From positions 434,001 through 498,000 of the forward strand of contig QNQO01000802.1 in assembly GCA_003290165.1 (NCBI GenBank): a stretch of 64,000 bases of DNA. The letters are read 5' to 3'. A model generated the notes under the pieces. That model was given only the letters and a program-made list of their open reading frames with translations, did no database searches and was not told the origin of the DNA. Shown here in pieces: positions 44,129-54,099 of the stretch. Position numbers and translations under genes: made by a program. The first letter of the stretch is position 1; each line of letters begins with the position of its first letter. The stretch is from Berberis thunbergii (taxonomy: Eukaryota; Streptophyta; Magnoliopsida; Ranunculales; Berberidaceae).

Positions 44129-45549
44129 AAGATAGCTAAAGAGATCGATCGATGAGTCTTAATTGAATGGAAATTCTGCAGGTGGTTTCTTGATTGATGA
44201 ATGGGTTCATTAGCTTACTTGTAAGCTCTTCTTCTCCTTCTTCTGTAAACAACATTTGAGGTTTTTTTTTCTTTCATTCATTAGTTGATGCAGATTGTAG
44301 AGAAGATTAATTGTACAAAGTGTTGATGTAGAGATAGTTTGTGTTGATTCAATCCTTGTTCATGCAAATCAAAGCTTTGGAAATAATCTCAGTCTTTCTT
44401 CCATGTTCATTTTGAGTGATTTACTTCGGAATGAAAAAGGTGTTTGATGAAATTATGTGTAGGAAGGTTCATATGAACATAGTTTGGCTAGCATATATTC
44501 TACTAAAATGTATGAAACCATTTAGAAGTTTGGACTTAAAAAGTTCAAAGTTTTTGTTGGAGTTTAGATACTCATTATGGTATGTCGTTCGCAGTGATTT
44601 CATTATCTTACTGGCATTTGCCGCCTGTATTTCTGGAGAAAACATGCTACATTTCACAGAACTATGATTCAGTTAGAGTAAGGGAACCAAATGTCGAAAA
44701 CCTTTTTGTAGTTTTCAAATATCATCCATTGATTGAACACACATTTACTCATCATAGGTACAACATAGCGACGTTGATCAACTAGGCGAAACACAGAAAC
44801 CACTCAGCGGCCATGCACCCATAGCAAAAATACTAAGGTACCATAGTCAAAACACCAATGATCATGTCATATGGAACTCATCACATTCTTTGAAAGCATT
44901 CAAAGCAACTTTGTGGATGAAATTCAACAATCTGCTTTCAATACCTATATTTCATTGCTGCAAAGTCTGGATTCTGTATATGGAGAAAATTAACCGGAAA
45001 GGTCTCTTGCATGGGTAAATAATTGATTTACCTATGCAAAATACAGTGTATACCTATGTTAGAATGTTAGTACTAGTCGGTGTAGTTGTACAAGACATCC
45101 GAATTTGAGATTCACGTTTTAGTGCTTGCCTTCGACCACCCTCAATCAAGTGAACAAAATTCAAGCTTTAAGGACCGAGTTTTCGTTGTTATGTCTTTCA
45201 TCTTCATGTGCGCACACATGAAGGATGAAGCGTGTATATGTTCTAGACGATTAAAATACTAAATTTGGTTTCTTAAATGGGAATGGTGCTCTATTCGTAT
45301 TTTGTACTTCGGAAATCACTCTCTAAGTAAGTGTGATTCCTTTCCAATCTCTGTATTTCCATGGGGAAAGAACCAAGAATTTCATATGTGGCGGGGGCTA
45401 GGGAGTATGATGTTGAGAAAAAAATGCACAGGTAAGCAATGGCCCTGGGGATCCATTTCATGTACCAGGACTTGTATATATCTTAAACAACAAATATGTC
45501 AGCCGTACAACTTGCTCACTTCGAACATTCTAACAAACTCGACCTTTGT
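44129..45549 (+). repeat. Module G 3' region with empty insertion sites
   Basis: No gene. It contains uninterrupted counterparts of the insertion sites of element 1 (about 44940, 'caatacctatatttc') and of the hAT at 15679 (about 45414, 'gttgagaaaaaaatgcac'). Confidence 0.6.
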
Positions 45550-45789
45550 ATTTCGCATTCAAACAATTGAAGAATAACAAAAAAACGCATTGGATGAAAA
45601 AGATTGCCTAACTGACTCCCATCAGTGGTTTGTACTTGCAATAAATCATCGTTAGCAATATATATCATGCAAGCGTATAGCTTCCATACATGTTTTCTCA
45701 ACAATTTCATAATAAAAAAAAAATTTCAAGCAGAAGAACTAATGAAAGAAGAAAGTACATATTAGAGGTTCATTGTCGATTCAATATAC

Positions 45790-45990
45790 CATGAACTGCA
45801 AAAAAACCAAACAACTAACAAAGAAACCGATGGCAAACTCATTACTCAAGCTTTGCGCATGAGACTTGTTTGGATGTTCATTTTGGTGATCACTTTTGAT
45901 TGAAGTGCAACCCAGTGGGAGGGGCAGAGAACATGTCATGTCTGGAAACATGATGATTCTTCAAAGTGGATTTGACAAAATAATGATTCT
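45790..45990 (-). pseudogene. Minus-strand C-terminal fragment of the small membrane protein (H)
   Basis: On the minus strand it reads 'KSHAQSLSNEFAIGFFVSCL', close to 'KSYAQELSNEFAVGFLLVCL' (residues 95-114 of the 43670 protein), preceded by a degenerate ectodomain end ('HHVSRHDM', 'PPTGLHFNQ'). No signal peptide or promoter is attached. Together with 45540-45640 it is homologous to 22835-23310, so the whole inverted block was duplicated. Confidence 0.55.
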
Positions 45991-46019
45991 TCAAAGGATG
46001 TATTTGGCTTAAAGGAAAA

Positions 46020-46182
46020 AATTTTGCCAAATTTGAGTATGAAAATTAGTGGTTCTAAGTTCGAACAAAGAAAATTTTCCAGTAAGTTAAAAATTTTCAT
46101 TGGTCTCCAAGTGGTTTGAACCCACGCCCTTTTAATCAAGTATATATTGATGTAGGTCAATCACCTTAACTAAGCTATATTC
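46020..46182 (-). repeat. tRNA-derived SINE-like sequence
   Basis: On the minus strand 'tagcttagttaaggtgattg' (A-box-like) is followed about 50 bp later by 'gggttcaaacc' (B-box-like), and then by unrelated A/T-rich body sequence. Confidence 0.4.
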
Positions 46183-46191
46183 ATCTATAGC

Positions 46192-46283
46192 TTCAATTGA
46201 AACTCCAAAACCAGAGTTCTAAATCCAGCTGCATAGTTTCAATTGAAACTCCAAAACCAGAGTTCTAAATCCAGCTACATACT
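46192..46283 (+). repeat. 46-bp tandem duplication
   Basis: 'ttcaattgaaactccaaaac' and the following bases occur twice, 46 bp apart (46192 and 46238), almost without change. Confidence 0.85.
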
Positions 46284-47898
46284 GAGTTTTGCCTATACTG
46301 AGCAATAATTGTTTTTAATGTTAGCACATGGAGCAAGGTTTCTAAATTCTAATCATGCCAAAAAACACCAAGCGCTTGCGCCAAAGGCTAAAAGAAATAA
46401 AAAAAACTTAGGGCATTCTTGATCTATCGAATTTGTTTGCTGTAAATTAGTCGAAAAGAATGGTGCCTACATGGTTAATGTAGCATTCTTACATATTGAT
46501 CTTAAATGAGTAATAATTTTTTTTTTCATTTCTAGTTCATAGAATGGTAACCAAACAAATATTGAATTGACAGAGTTTTTGAATTGAAATTGTCTCCATC
46601 TTGGAAGCCTGCAAAATTGTTATTGCACATTTCACTTTCTTAGCTAGCTGGACAACAGAGAAAATGAATGAAACAAATGCCTAAGACAAAAACGTAGTTA
46701 AAGCAATTGTCACTGTGATCAAATACGACACAACTATATACTCAGTGAGATCTGCACTGACACACCTCTGCCCCCTACAAACCCTAAACACTTCATCTCA
46801 AAGGGGGTTCCCCAATGGTCTCCATCCACCCCAAATCTTTAACAAAACAAAATGACTCTAATCACATGCCCTCATATGCCATCACCACCCACCTACCTGT
46901 ATGTGTTCCTTATGTTGTTTGTACATAAGCAAAATATTTCATAACATCCATATCCGTAATAATGATATCCATGTACATATATTTCTTACGCATGATTTGT
47001 CTATAAGCAAAATTTTCTTTAGGTCCATATTTTGTCTTTAACATTCTTCTTGATAATACGGACATACATGTTTGTTTTGAAGTAAGATACATTCATTTCA
47101 TTCACAATCTTATTGCTTTGTCAGTCCACAATATGCAACAACACCTCAAATGCCTTCTTTGTTGTGTCATATATTGCCCAAAATGATCGAAGGTCGAACA
47201 GATCATAACAAAACAAACTGCGCAAAAAATAGGAGAGACTCAAGAGAGTCCACAGACAACTTCAAATGGTATGCCAACAATAACGATTCACTCACGTTCA
47301 TTTTCCCTTTTCGAACATCACATATCCTGTGATAGTTCGAGATATCGAATGTGTTGCATGAATTACTATATACTTCATTGCATTATCATCATGGCCATAA
47401 AATCAAATTTAACACAACATTTCTTGGACATGAAAATGAGGCCCAGATCTATAAAAAAAAAAGCCTAAAGTCAATCATACAAGAAGAAAAACAGTGAGTT
47501 CAATAACTTTCACAGCTGGACCCTCTCTATAAAACAAATTGCCTAAATGGAACAGCAAGGGCCATGGGCGCCCACGCCCATCAATCCAGCAAGCCTAGTT
47601 GTTCTTTCTTTAAAATCTGGGATAGGTGCGATTAAGGGGAAAAAAAAACTATATAACAACAAAATATTACCCTTCACCCCCTCCATCCTTCACATTTCCA
47701 TCACAAGGACAACTCACAAAATTTTTTTTGCCATAGATCCGAAACTTTCACTTTACACAAATTCCAAAACTACAAAGGGCTCCAGCGTTAGTCTTTCTCC
47801 GCTAACCCAAGCAAAGAATTTAGTTTTTTTTTTTTCTACCCTTTTTTTCTTCTTCCTCAATAAAATAAAATTTAAAAAACAAAAAAAAAAAAAAAACT
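46284..47898. other. Intergenic; includes 3' UTR of the epimerase gene
   Basis: No gene I can support up to about 47500. 47650-47898, with long A/T runs (47830-47896), lies directly after the minus-strand epimerase stop and would hold its 3' UTR. The plus-strand ORF at 47547-47948 is an overlap artefact. Confidence 0.5.
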
Positions 47899-49200
47899 TC
47901 AATTTACAGTTTTGCCATTGTAGCCATAATAAGAAAGGTACCACTTGACGAACTTCTTCAACCCGGTTTGCAAATCGGTCGTGGGCTTGTACCCGAATTC
48001 CCTTCTGGCCAAGCTTATGTTAGCATGCGTAAATGGCACGTCCCCGTTGCCCGGCATGTCAACGATCTTCTTCTTCGCCTTGACCTTTAAATGATTTTCA
48101 AGTATAGAAACCAATGTAGGCACTGTTACTGGAGAAGTATTACCCAAGTTAAAGATCCGATACGGGGCCGGCCCCCTCTTTTTGCCCCCACTACCCGTGC
48201 TCTTGCCAGAGGTATCCAATGAACCCAAGCACCCTTTCACAATGTCATCAATGTAAGTAAAGTCCCGGGCCAAGTCCACCCGGTTCTTGCCCCGGTACAC
48301 CGTAATGGGCTTGCCCTGTAAAATATTACGTGTGAACGAAAAGTAAGCCATATCGGGCCGGCCCCAGGGGCCATACACGGTGAAAAATCTCAACCCGGTA
48401 ATTGAAAGGCCGTAAATGTGATTATAAGTGTGGGTGATTTCCTCCCCAGCTTTCTTTGTTGCGGCGTACAGACTCGCTGGTTGATCCGTCCGATCCAACT
48501 CAGAAAACGGGACCTTCTCGTTCAGCCCGTACACAGAACTGGAGGAGGCCCAAACAATGGACGGCTGAGGATTGGCGGACTTGCACGCCTCGAGAAGCGT
48601 GACGAGGCCCGCGATGTTACTGTGTACGTACGATCCGGGATTCTCCATAGCGTACCGTACGCCGGCTTGTGCGGCGAGATGCATCACGTGCGTAAACGCG
48701 ACGATATCGAATAGCTTTGCTAACAGTCGAGAGTCGTTGATGTCTCCTTCGACGACATAAACGCCATGGTTAATCAACAAAGTTTTTCGTGCCTTTTTTA
48801 ACGACGGATCGTAGTAGTTGTTGAAATTGTCGAGACCCACCACGCCATCTCCGCGTTTCTTCAACGCTAGCGAGACATGCGAACCTACAAAACCAGCAGC
48901 GCCTGTCACCAACACCGAGAACCCACCACCACCAGATCGGCGGATCTGGGCAGAGTTTCGAACTTGTTTCTCCCATTGGATCCCACCCCAGGATGCGCTT
49001 GAGAGATACCGATTGCTTGACTCCACGAAGCTTTGGAAGCTGAGATAGGAAGCCGTGAGGGCTATTAGAAAGAGAGCCCAGAGGAACATAGTGCTGGTGG
49101 ATACGAAACACCTGTAGAATTGGCGGTTGAACATGTTGGCACGTTCGATCTTTACCTTGCCCGGCGTGGAAGGGAACAATTCATCTACTAATGAACCCAT
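47899..49200 (-). CDS. GAE: UDP-glucuronate 4-epimerase (GAE family)
   Basis: It interconverts UDP-glucuronate and UDP-galacturonate, the sugar donor for pectin. It is a type II membrane protein of the Golgi. The 433-residue length and single uninterrupted exon fit the plant family. In order: a short cytosolic tail; a membrane anchor at about 33-54; a variable stem to about 92; an NAD-binding Rossmann start VTGAAGFVGSH at 98-108 (GxxGxxG); DNFNNYYD at 124-131; HLAAQAGVRYA at 174-184; the Ser-rich catalytic stretch WASSSSVYG at 217-225; the YxxxK pair Tyr245/Lys249 (YAATK); and RFFTVYGPWGRPDMA at 271-285. The substrate-side block RDFTYIDDIV is at 312-321. A short Gly/Ser/Lys insert (331-344) is a normal variable loop. 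All key residues are present, so the gene looks functional. The start is supported by conserved MGSLVDELFPSTPGKVK. It is the only clear housekeeping gene in the window. Confidence 0.97.
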   Translation of the reverse strand: MGSLVDELFPSTPGKVKIERANMFNRQFYRCFVSTSTMFLWALFLIALTASYLSFQSFVESSNRYLSSASWGGIQWEKQVRNSAQIRRSGGGGFSVLVTGAAGFVGSHVSLALKKRGDGVVGLDNFNNYYDPSLKKARKTLLINHGVYVVEGDINDSRLLAKLFDIVAFTHVMHLAAQAGVRYAMENPGSYVHSNIAGLVTLLEACKSANPQPSIVWASSSSVYGLNEKVPFSELDRTDQPASLYAATKKAGEEITHTYNHIYGLSITGLRFFTVYGPWGRPDMAYFSFTRNILQGKPITVYRGKNRVDLARDFTYIDDIVKGCLGSLDTSGKSTGSGGKKRGPAPYRIFNLGNTSPVTVPTLVSILENHLKVKAKKKIVDMPGNGDVPFTHANISLARREFGYKPTTDLQTGLKKFVKWYLSYYGYNGKTVN

Positions 49201-49350
49201 TAAAAAAAAAAAACGCTAAGAAGTGTTTGAAGAAATGCTCGAACGAAAAAGCAATGGAAAGATAGATGAAAGAACAGATGCAGAGATGGATTTGGTTTTT
49301 TTTTAGCCCTTGTTTCTGCACCTGTTAAAGAGGGGTAAGGAAGGGATGGG

Positions 49351-49360
49351 TTTATATATA
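49351..49360 (-). promoter_or_regulatory. TATA box of the epimerase gene
   Basis: TATATATAAA on the minus strand, about 150 bp upstream of the ATG. The A/CT-rich stretch between (49201-49320) fits a leader. Confidence 0.6.
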
Positions 49361-49538
49361 GCAGACGCCCACAATAGCCGACACTTTCACGCGGAAATCA
49401 ATTAAAGGTTTTTAGAGAGAGAAAATGGAGTACAAAAAGAGAAGGATCCAAGAGAGAGAGAACGGAGATTAGTTGTGATCATGTAGATTAGTGTTTGTTT
49501 GTTAAGTAGATGACAGGATTAATTTTGATCATTAGTTG

Positions 49539-49546
49539 CCACGTGG
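49539..49546. promoter_or_regulatory. G-box in the upstream region of the epimerase gene
   Basis: CCACGTGG, a palindromic bZIP/bHLH site, lies about 340 bp before the ATG and 180 bp upstream of the TATA box. An ACGTCA word lies close by at about 49572. Light, sugar or ABA-type regulation is possible, but this is inference. Confidence 0.4.
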
Positions 49547-51173
49547 TGAGTTTTGTGGGTAGTGTTGGTGCACGTCATCAGTAACCGTGTTTTTTTTTTT
49601 TTAAGGGTTTTGGTTATTTATGGGAGGTCCTTGTTAATGAGGTGTGTTTGGAGTAGGTCCTTGAAGTTTATTTGTATTTAATCGGCTAAGTTTTTGTCAT
49701 CTAAGTTTTATTTTTAGTATTTTGACTTCGTTTTGATGGATGGCTATAGACCCAAATTTGTGAATTGTATGGATTGAATAACACAATCCATTTTTATCTT
49801 CAATGCTGATCAGATAGCAGAAGTAATTGGTGTTATTGTAATTTATGTCGTCATTAATGATCTCCTTTGAACATAGCACATTGATTGCAAAAAAAAAAAA
49901 TTGATCATTTTGTATTAAAACTTAACTTGGAAATTTTTGGAATCCCTTAATAGTAAATAACCATCTATCGGATACCGCTTTATCAAATGCTCAAGTCTAC
50001 TTCTCTACCTATAGTGTACATTTATTTTTGTTCTTGAGGTCAAAAGTTTAGTTTTAAGAGTAGAATATTATTTTCAAGATCTTAAACTTCTACCTATACT
50101 TTTTTTTTCAACTTGATTTTTTATCCATTAAACCCTTTGGAAGGGTTTGAATTTTAGAACTATGATTTCATCCGCCACAGACTTATCATTGAGATGATAA
50201 TCCATTGGCTCCTATACTCAAATATTACTTTCATACAATGTCACTTTCTTTATGACTTTGTGAAAGTTGAATAATCTACTCTTGGTATCACTTGAAATCG
50301 AACTCAGTCAATTATCTTAATCTAAAGTGACACTTCATTCCAAACTAACTTAGAAAATGCTAATGTAATTCCAAGAATAATTCCTCAATATTACCTAATC
50401 AAGACTCGCCGAACCCATAATACAGAAAAAAAAACAATTGATTACATATCCATCAATGATTTTGTCAAACTCCAATTTAAATTAAAAAAAAAAAAAAGGC
50501 CCTTTCAAAGACCCCTTCACTAAAGAACCTTCTTTACTCGTTTTACTTTCATAAAGACATTCATAATTTTCATATTTCAATAGGGAATATTGCCAATGCA
50601 TAATATTTTACAGGGGTCTCTTGCTAAATAAATATTTTGTAATATTTAAAGAAGAGGATAACATGGGCGCAGTTCCAACGGTAGTTTGGAAATAATTACA
50701 AAAATCGGGGGGCTTTTATCAAAAAAAAAAAAACGTAAGACTCTATCTTTTCTCAGTGTGGGGTCCACGGTGATTTTGACTGTTTTCACCTCTCGCGCCA
50801 ACTATTCTCACGCGCACAAACACCCTACAACACTGCTGGATCTTTTTTGCAACGCGCGATTCGCCGACTTGCGCGTTATGGGTTGACCGGTAATTCCGGT
50901 GGAAACTGTGGAGTCTAGGTTGTAGGGATTTGGCGGTGCAGGACGGGTTGACTGCTTCGTGTCTGTCTATGTTTTTTTTTATTGTTTTTTAAGTTTTAGG
51001 CTCTCTTGTGTTGTACGGTAATAGGCATTGAAATTGAAATGGTGAATTAGGCCAGGCAAGACAGGCCCGTGGCAGGCCTGACCCAATATCATTTATCATT
51101 TTTGAGATGTGTATCTCTAGAATTATGAATGATATTGAGCCAAATCTGACACAAGCCTAACTCTCAATAATCA
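49547..51173. other. Intergenic, with one SINE-like copy at 50098-50213
   Basis: No gene. Minus strand 50213-50098: 'ctcaatgataagtctgtggc' then 'ggatgaaatcatagttc', ending 'gggtttaatggataaaaaat' plus an A tail. It is related to the SINE-like copies at 18437 and 53061. The rest is AT-rich and unassigned. Confidence 0.45.
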
Positions 51174-51374
51174 GGAATTCTTAAAGAGCAAAGCTAAATG
51201 TCGAGGAAACCAACGAGGAAATCAGCGAGGGAAGTGAGGTGGAGGGAGGGGAGTCCTTCACTTTCTTTGGGATGTGCGCGTTGAATTTTTTTGCACGTAT
51301 TTTAAGGGGAGTGAATGGCTCCCCTCCCTCCACCTCACTTTCCTCGCTGGTTTCCTCGACATTTAGAATTCCTT
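51174..51374. repeat. Foldback MITE (hairpin), copy 2
   Basis: Arms 'taaatgtcgaggaaacc...gaggtggagggaggggagtc' and the inverse 'ggctcccctccctccacctc...ggtttcctcgacattta'. The left arm has an extra 13 bp between 'ggaattct' and 'taaatg'. Confidence 0.78.
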
Positions 51375-51379
51375 ATTAT

Positions 51380-51775
51380 TAAATGTCGAGAAAGCCAGCG
51401 AGAAAAATCAGCGAGGTTTGGAGAGAGGGAAAGTGGAGACCGTCCATCGTTTTTGAGATATCTGAATGAAAAATGAGAGATTCTAAATGTCGAGGGAAAG
51501 GGCGAGGAAACGAGCGAGGGAAATGAGCTGGCAAGGTGAAAGCCGTTCATTTCCCTCGAGATTCGTGCATTGACTTTTTTCACGCGGATCTCGAGAGAAA
51601 TGAACGGCTTTCACCTCACCAGCTCATTTCCCTCGCTCGTTTCCTCGCCCTTTCCCTCGACATTTAGAATTTCTCATGAAAAATATCAATACGCATTTGA
51701 AGAGAAATGGGCAGCCCACACTCTCCCTCTCTCCTTTCCTCGCCCATTTCCTCGCTGGTTTCCTTGCGGGCTAGA
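51380..51775. repeat. Foldback MITE (hairpin), copy 3, interrupted by copy 4
   Basis: Outer arms: 'taaatgtcgagaaagccagc' (51380) and the inverse 'gctggtttccttgcgggcta' (about 51755-51774). Between them sits a complete second hairpin (51473-51678) of the same family, so one copy is nested in another. Confidence 0.65.
51473..51678. repeat. Near-perfect long hairpin (foldback MITE copy 4)
   Basis: Two arms of about 85-95 bp are almost exact inverted complements ('gggcgaggaaacgagcgagg' with 'cctcgctcgtttcctcgccc', 'aaagccgttcatttccctcg' with the inverse 'gagagaaatgaacggcttt'), with a short loop at about 51568-51590. The high arm identity indicates a young element. A transcript would form a long stable hairpin. 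Confidence 0.85.
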
Positions 51776-54099
51776 ATCATGAAGAATTGATTTTTTCGGT
51801 AAATGAACAACCATATAGCTAAAATATGTATAATAAGAAATTGATTACACTCCTCGAGAAAAATGGCTAATCACAATTCACACAGGCCTTAGTTATTTTG
51901 GAGAGTAAATAGATAAAAATTTATAAAAAATCTGGTCCGGGTCTCCCTCGCAATTATATTTTCTTGTGGTGCCAGTTTGGAATTTCGGTGGACCTTTATT
52001 GGACTTCTGTCTGTATGTGTTAATGTAGTGGCAGTCCATCATGTAATCTAGCTATCTATCTCTGTTTTGGGTCCCACTTATGAACATGTTTGTCTATTTT
52101 TGTACACCTTTGCAAGAGCGTCTGCCTATGAACATGGTTGCAAGAAATGATTGTAAAAACATGATTTTCTATATAATTGTAAAAATTTAATTTTTTAATA
52201 TTTTTGATTTATGAAAATATGAAATGAGTAACGCTAGGTAACTCACGTTTTATAATTAGAATGATGTGATATTGTTTGAGAAATTTTTTTATAATTCTGA
52301 GATATACATAAACACTTTCAAAATCTTATCATTTTTTCAAGATTATGCTACATTACTATGGTTACAAAAACATGATTTCTTAACATTTTCGATATGAAAT
52401 AATTTATATGCTCAATTAGTGGATTTATTAGTCATGCCAAATTTTACAAGAAATGTTTACAATGTGGATAAATTGTTTTTTTTGGTTTATTAGAACTTCT
52501 CCAATCGCGTCCCCTTACAGTCACTCCAATCGCATAACTTTTTTAATTTTGAGCCGAGAAAGTGATGTGAGTGAACAGGTTCCGCTCTAGTAGCACTAGT
52601 TTTAATTTTGAAATTATAAAAACATAATTTTTAAGAGCGCGGAGATCTAATTCAAAATTTCAAGGTTTACGGTTCAGCATTAGAGAAATACTTTTCTAAA
52701 TGCGCTGGTTTTAGGGTTCTTTGTCATCTTAGTTGGCTCATGGAAATATTTTGTGAAAATTTGCAGCCTATCTTACGCGATTTACACTACCATGGAGAAT
52801 GACCTAAAAAATAACCCTTTTGACTTTAGTAAGATTGTTGAATTTGTTAATTAAGCTCTACTTTTTATGTAATCTATATCATTCATACTGGCAAAATGGT
52901 TTAAGTGCTCCGAACTTGCTAATGGTACTATGTATTAGCAATACTGTGACTAGAATCGAATATCCAATCTAGTTTTAATATCATAATTATTGAGGAACTA
53001 TGGATTATGTAAGACAATATAAGTATTAATATAAAGAACGATTCAACATAAATTTATAGATTTTTTTGAATCCCTTAACCTCCCAATCCAAATAAGTAAA
53101 TACCGTCGACGGAATGGAATTTAAATATTGAACCTGTGATTCCATCCTACCGCTAAATTGGTACCCCATTAAGTGTGAAAGAAAAATTAGACATGAAATC
53201 GTGGGCAAGCAACGTGAATAACATTTAATCAGATGTTTCTGGAACAAGAAATAAGAACAAGTAGAGACATAAACTAAATAAATAAAATCGGGGGAGAATA
53301 TTAAAAGTGAGATTTTTATATTCGGAAGAATGAAATAACAATGAATGTAACATGCATGATTAGTTTAGTTGGGACCCAATCAAATGCAAAGCTTCTATGA
53401 TTGCAATTATTATTTAACTTTGCTGACTAAAGGGTGCTATAATCACATTGCTTTTAATTTGACCACCCCAAAACACCTAACTTGTGCCATCAGGAATTTT
53501 TTTTTTAAAAAAAAAGTAAAATGTAGGGCATAGAACCGTCCGGACATGGCGATCGTGACTCATACCGTATAGCATGCTATATCTATTATTGAGACTAATG
53601 TATAATCGTGTCATTGGTATGGTCACACACTTTCCATATAACGTGTAACCATGTCAAAAATAAAATAAAGGGTAGATGAAACATTTAATTATAGTATGCC
53701 GATTGTATGTAATTTAAAGAGGTAAATTTGAAAATTAATTATAAATCAAACTATAAAAACTAAACAAAACTTAATGATTTTGTTAAATACGAACCAATGA
53801 CTTTGTAAGGGACATTGTGAGAATTAAAAGTTTTGGTTGAGAACAACGGCTGGAAATTAAGCATTTTTTAGATTAAAAGTCAACAAAGATGGCTCTATTG
53901 ATATTCCAGTTGCCCTATTATTTTGTAAATAGTGACTAAAAAGTCAGGGTATTTCAGTCATTTTACATTAGAAATAACTTTTGTTATTATTATTAAATGT
54001 AGAAGAGTAATGTAAAATTATGTCTGACTAAACTCAAAATTTAAATCCCAATGACGTGATTACTCAAAATTTATATGAATCGTGCCTCGGTTTTAGCCT
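51776..54099. other. Intergenic, with one SINE-like copy at 53061-53167
   Basis: No gene. Minus strand 53167-53061: 'tttagcggtaggatgg' (A-box-like), 'acaggttcaatatttaaatt' (decayed B box), ending 'ggttaagggattcaaaaaaa'. 52140-52380 has scattered 'ttgtaaaaacatgatttt' words, like the small MITE at 16653. Otherwise AT-rich and unassigned. Confidence 0.45.

Noticed and set aside
46085..46180. Functional tRNA gene on the minus strand
   Set aside because: Only A- and B-box-like words are present. The acceptor and anticodon stems do not pair, so a tRNA-derived repeat is more likely.
47547..47948. Plus-strand ORF of 133 aa
   Set aside because: It overlaps the end and 3' UTR of the epimerase gene on the other strand, has low-complexity Lys/Phe runs from A/T tracts, and no domain or promoter evidence.
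48418..49111. Several ORFs overlapping the epimerase gene on both strands
   Set aside because: They are shadows of the well-conserved 433-aa gene in other frames.
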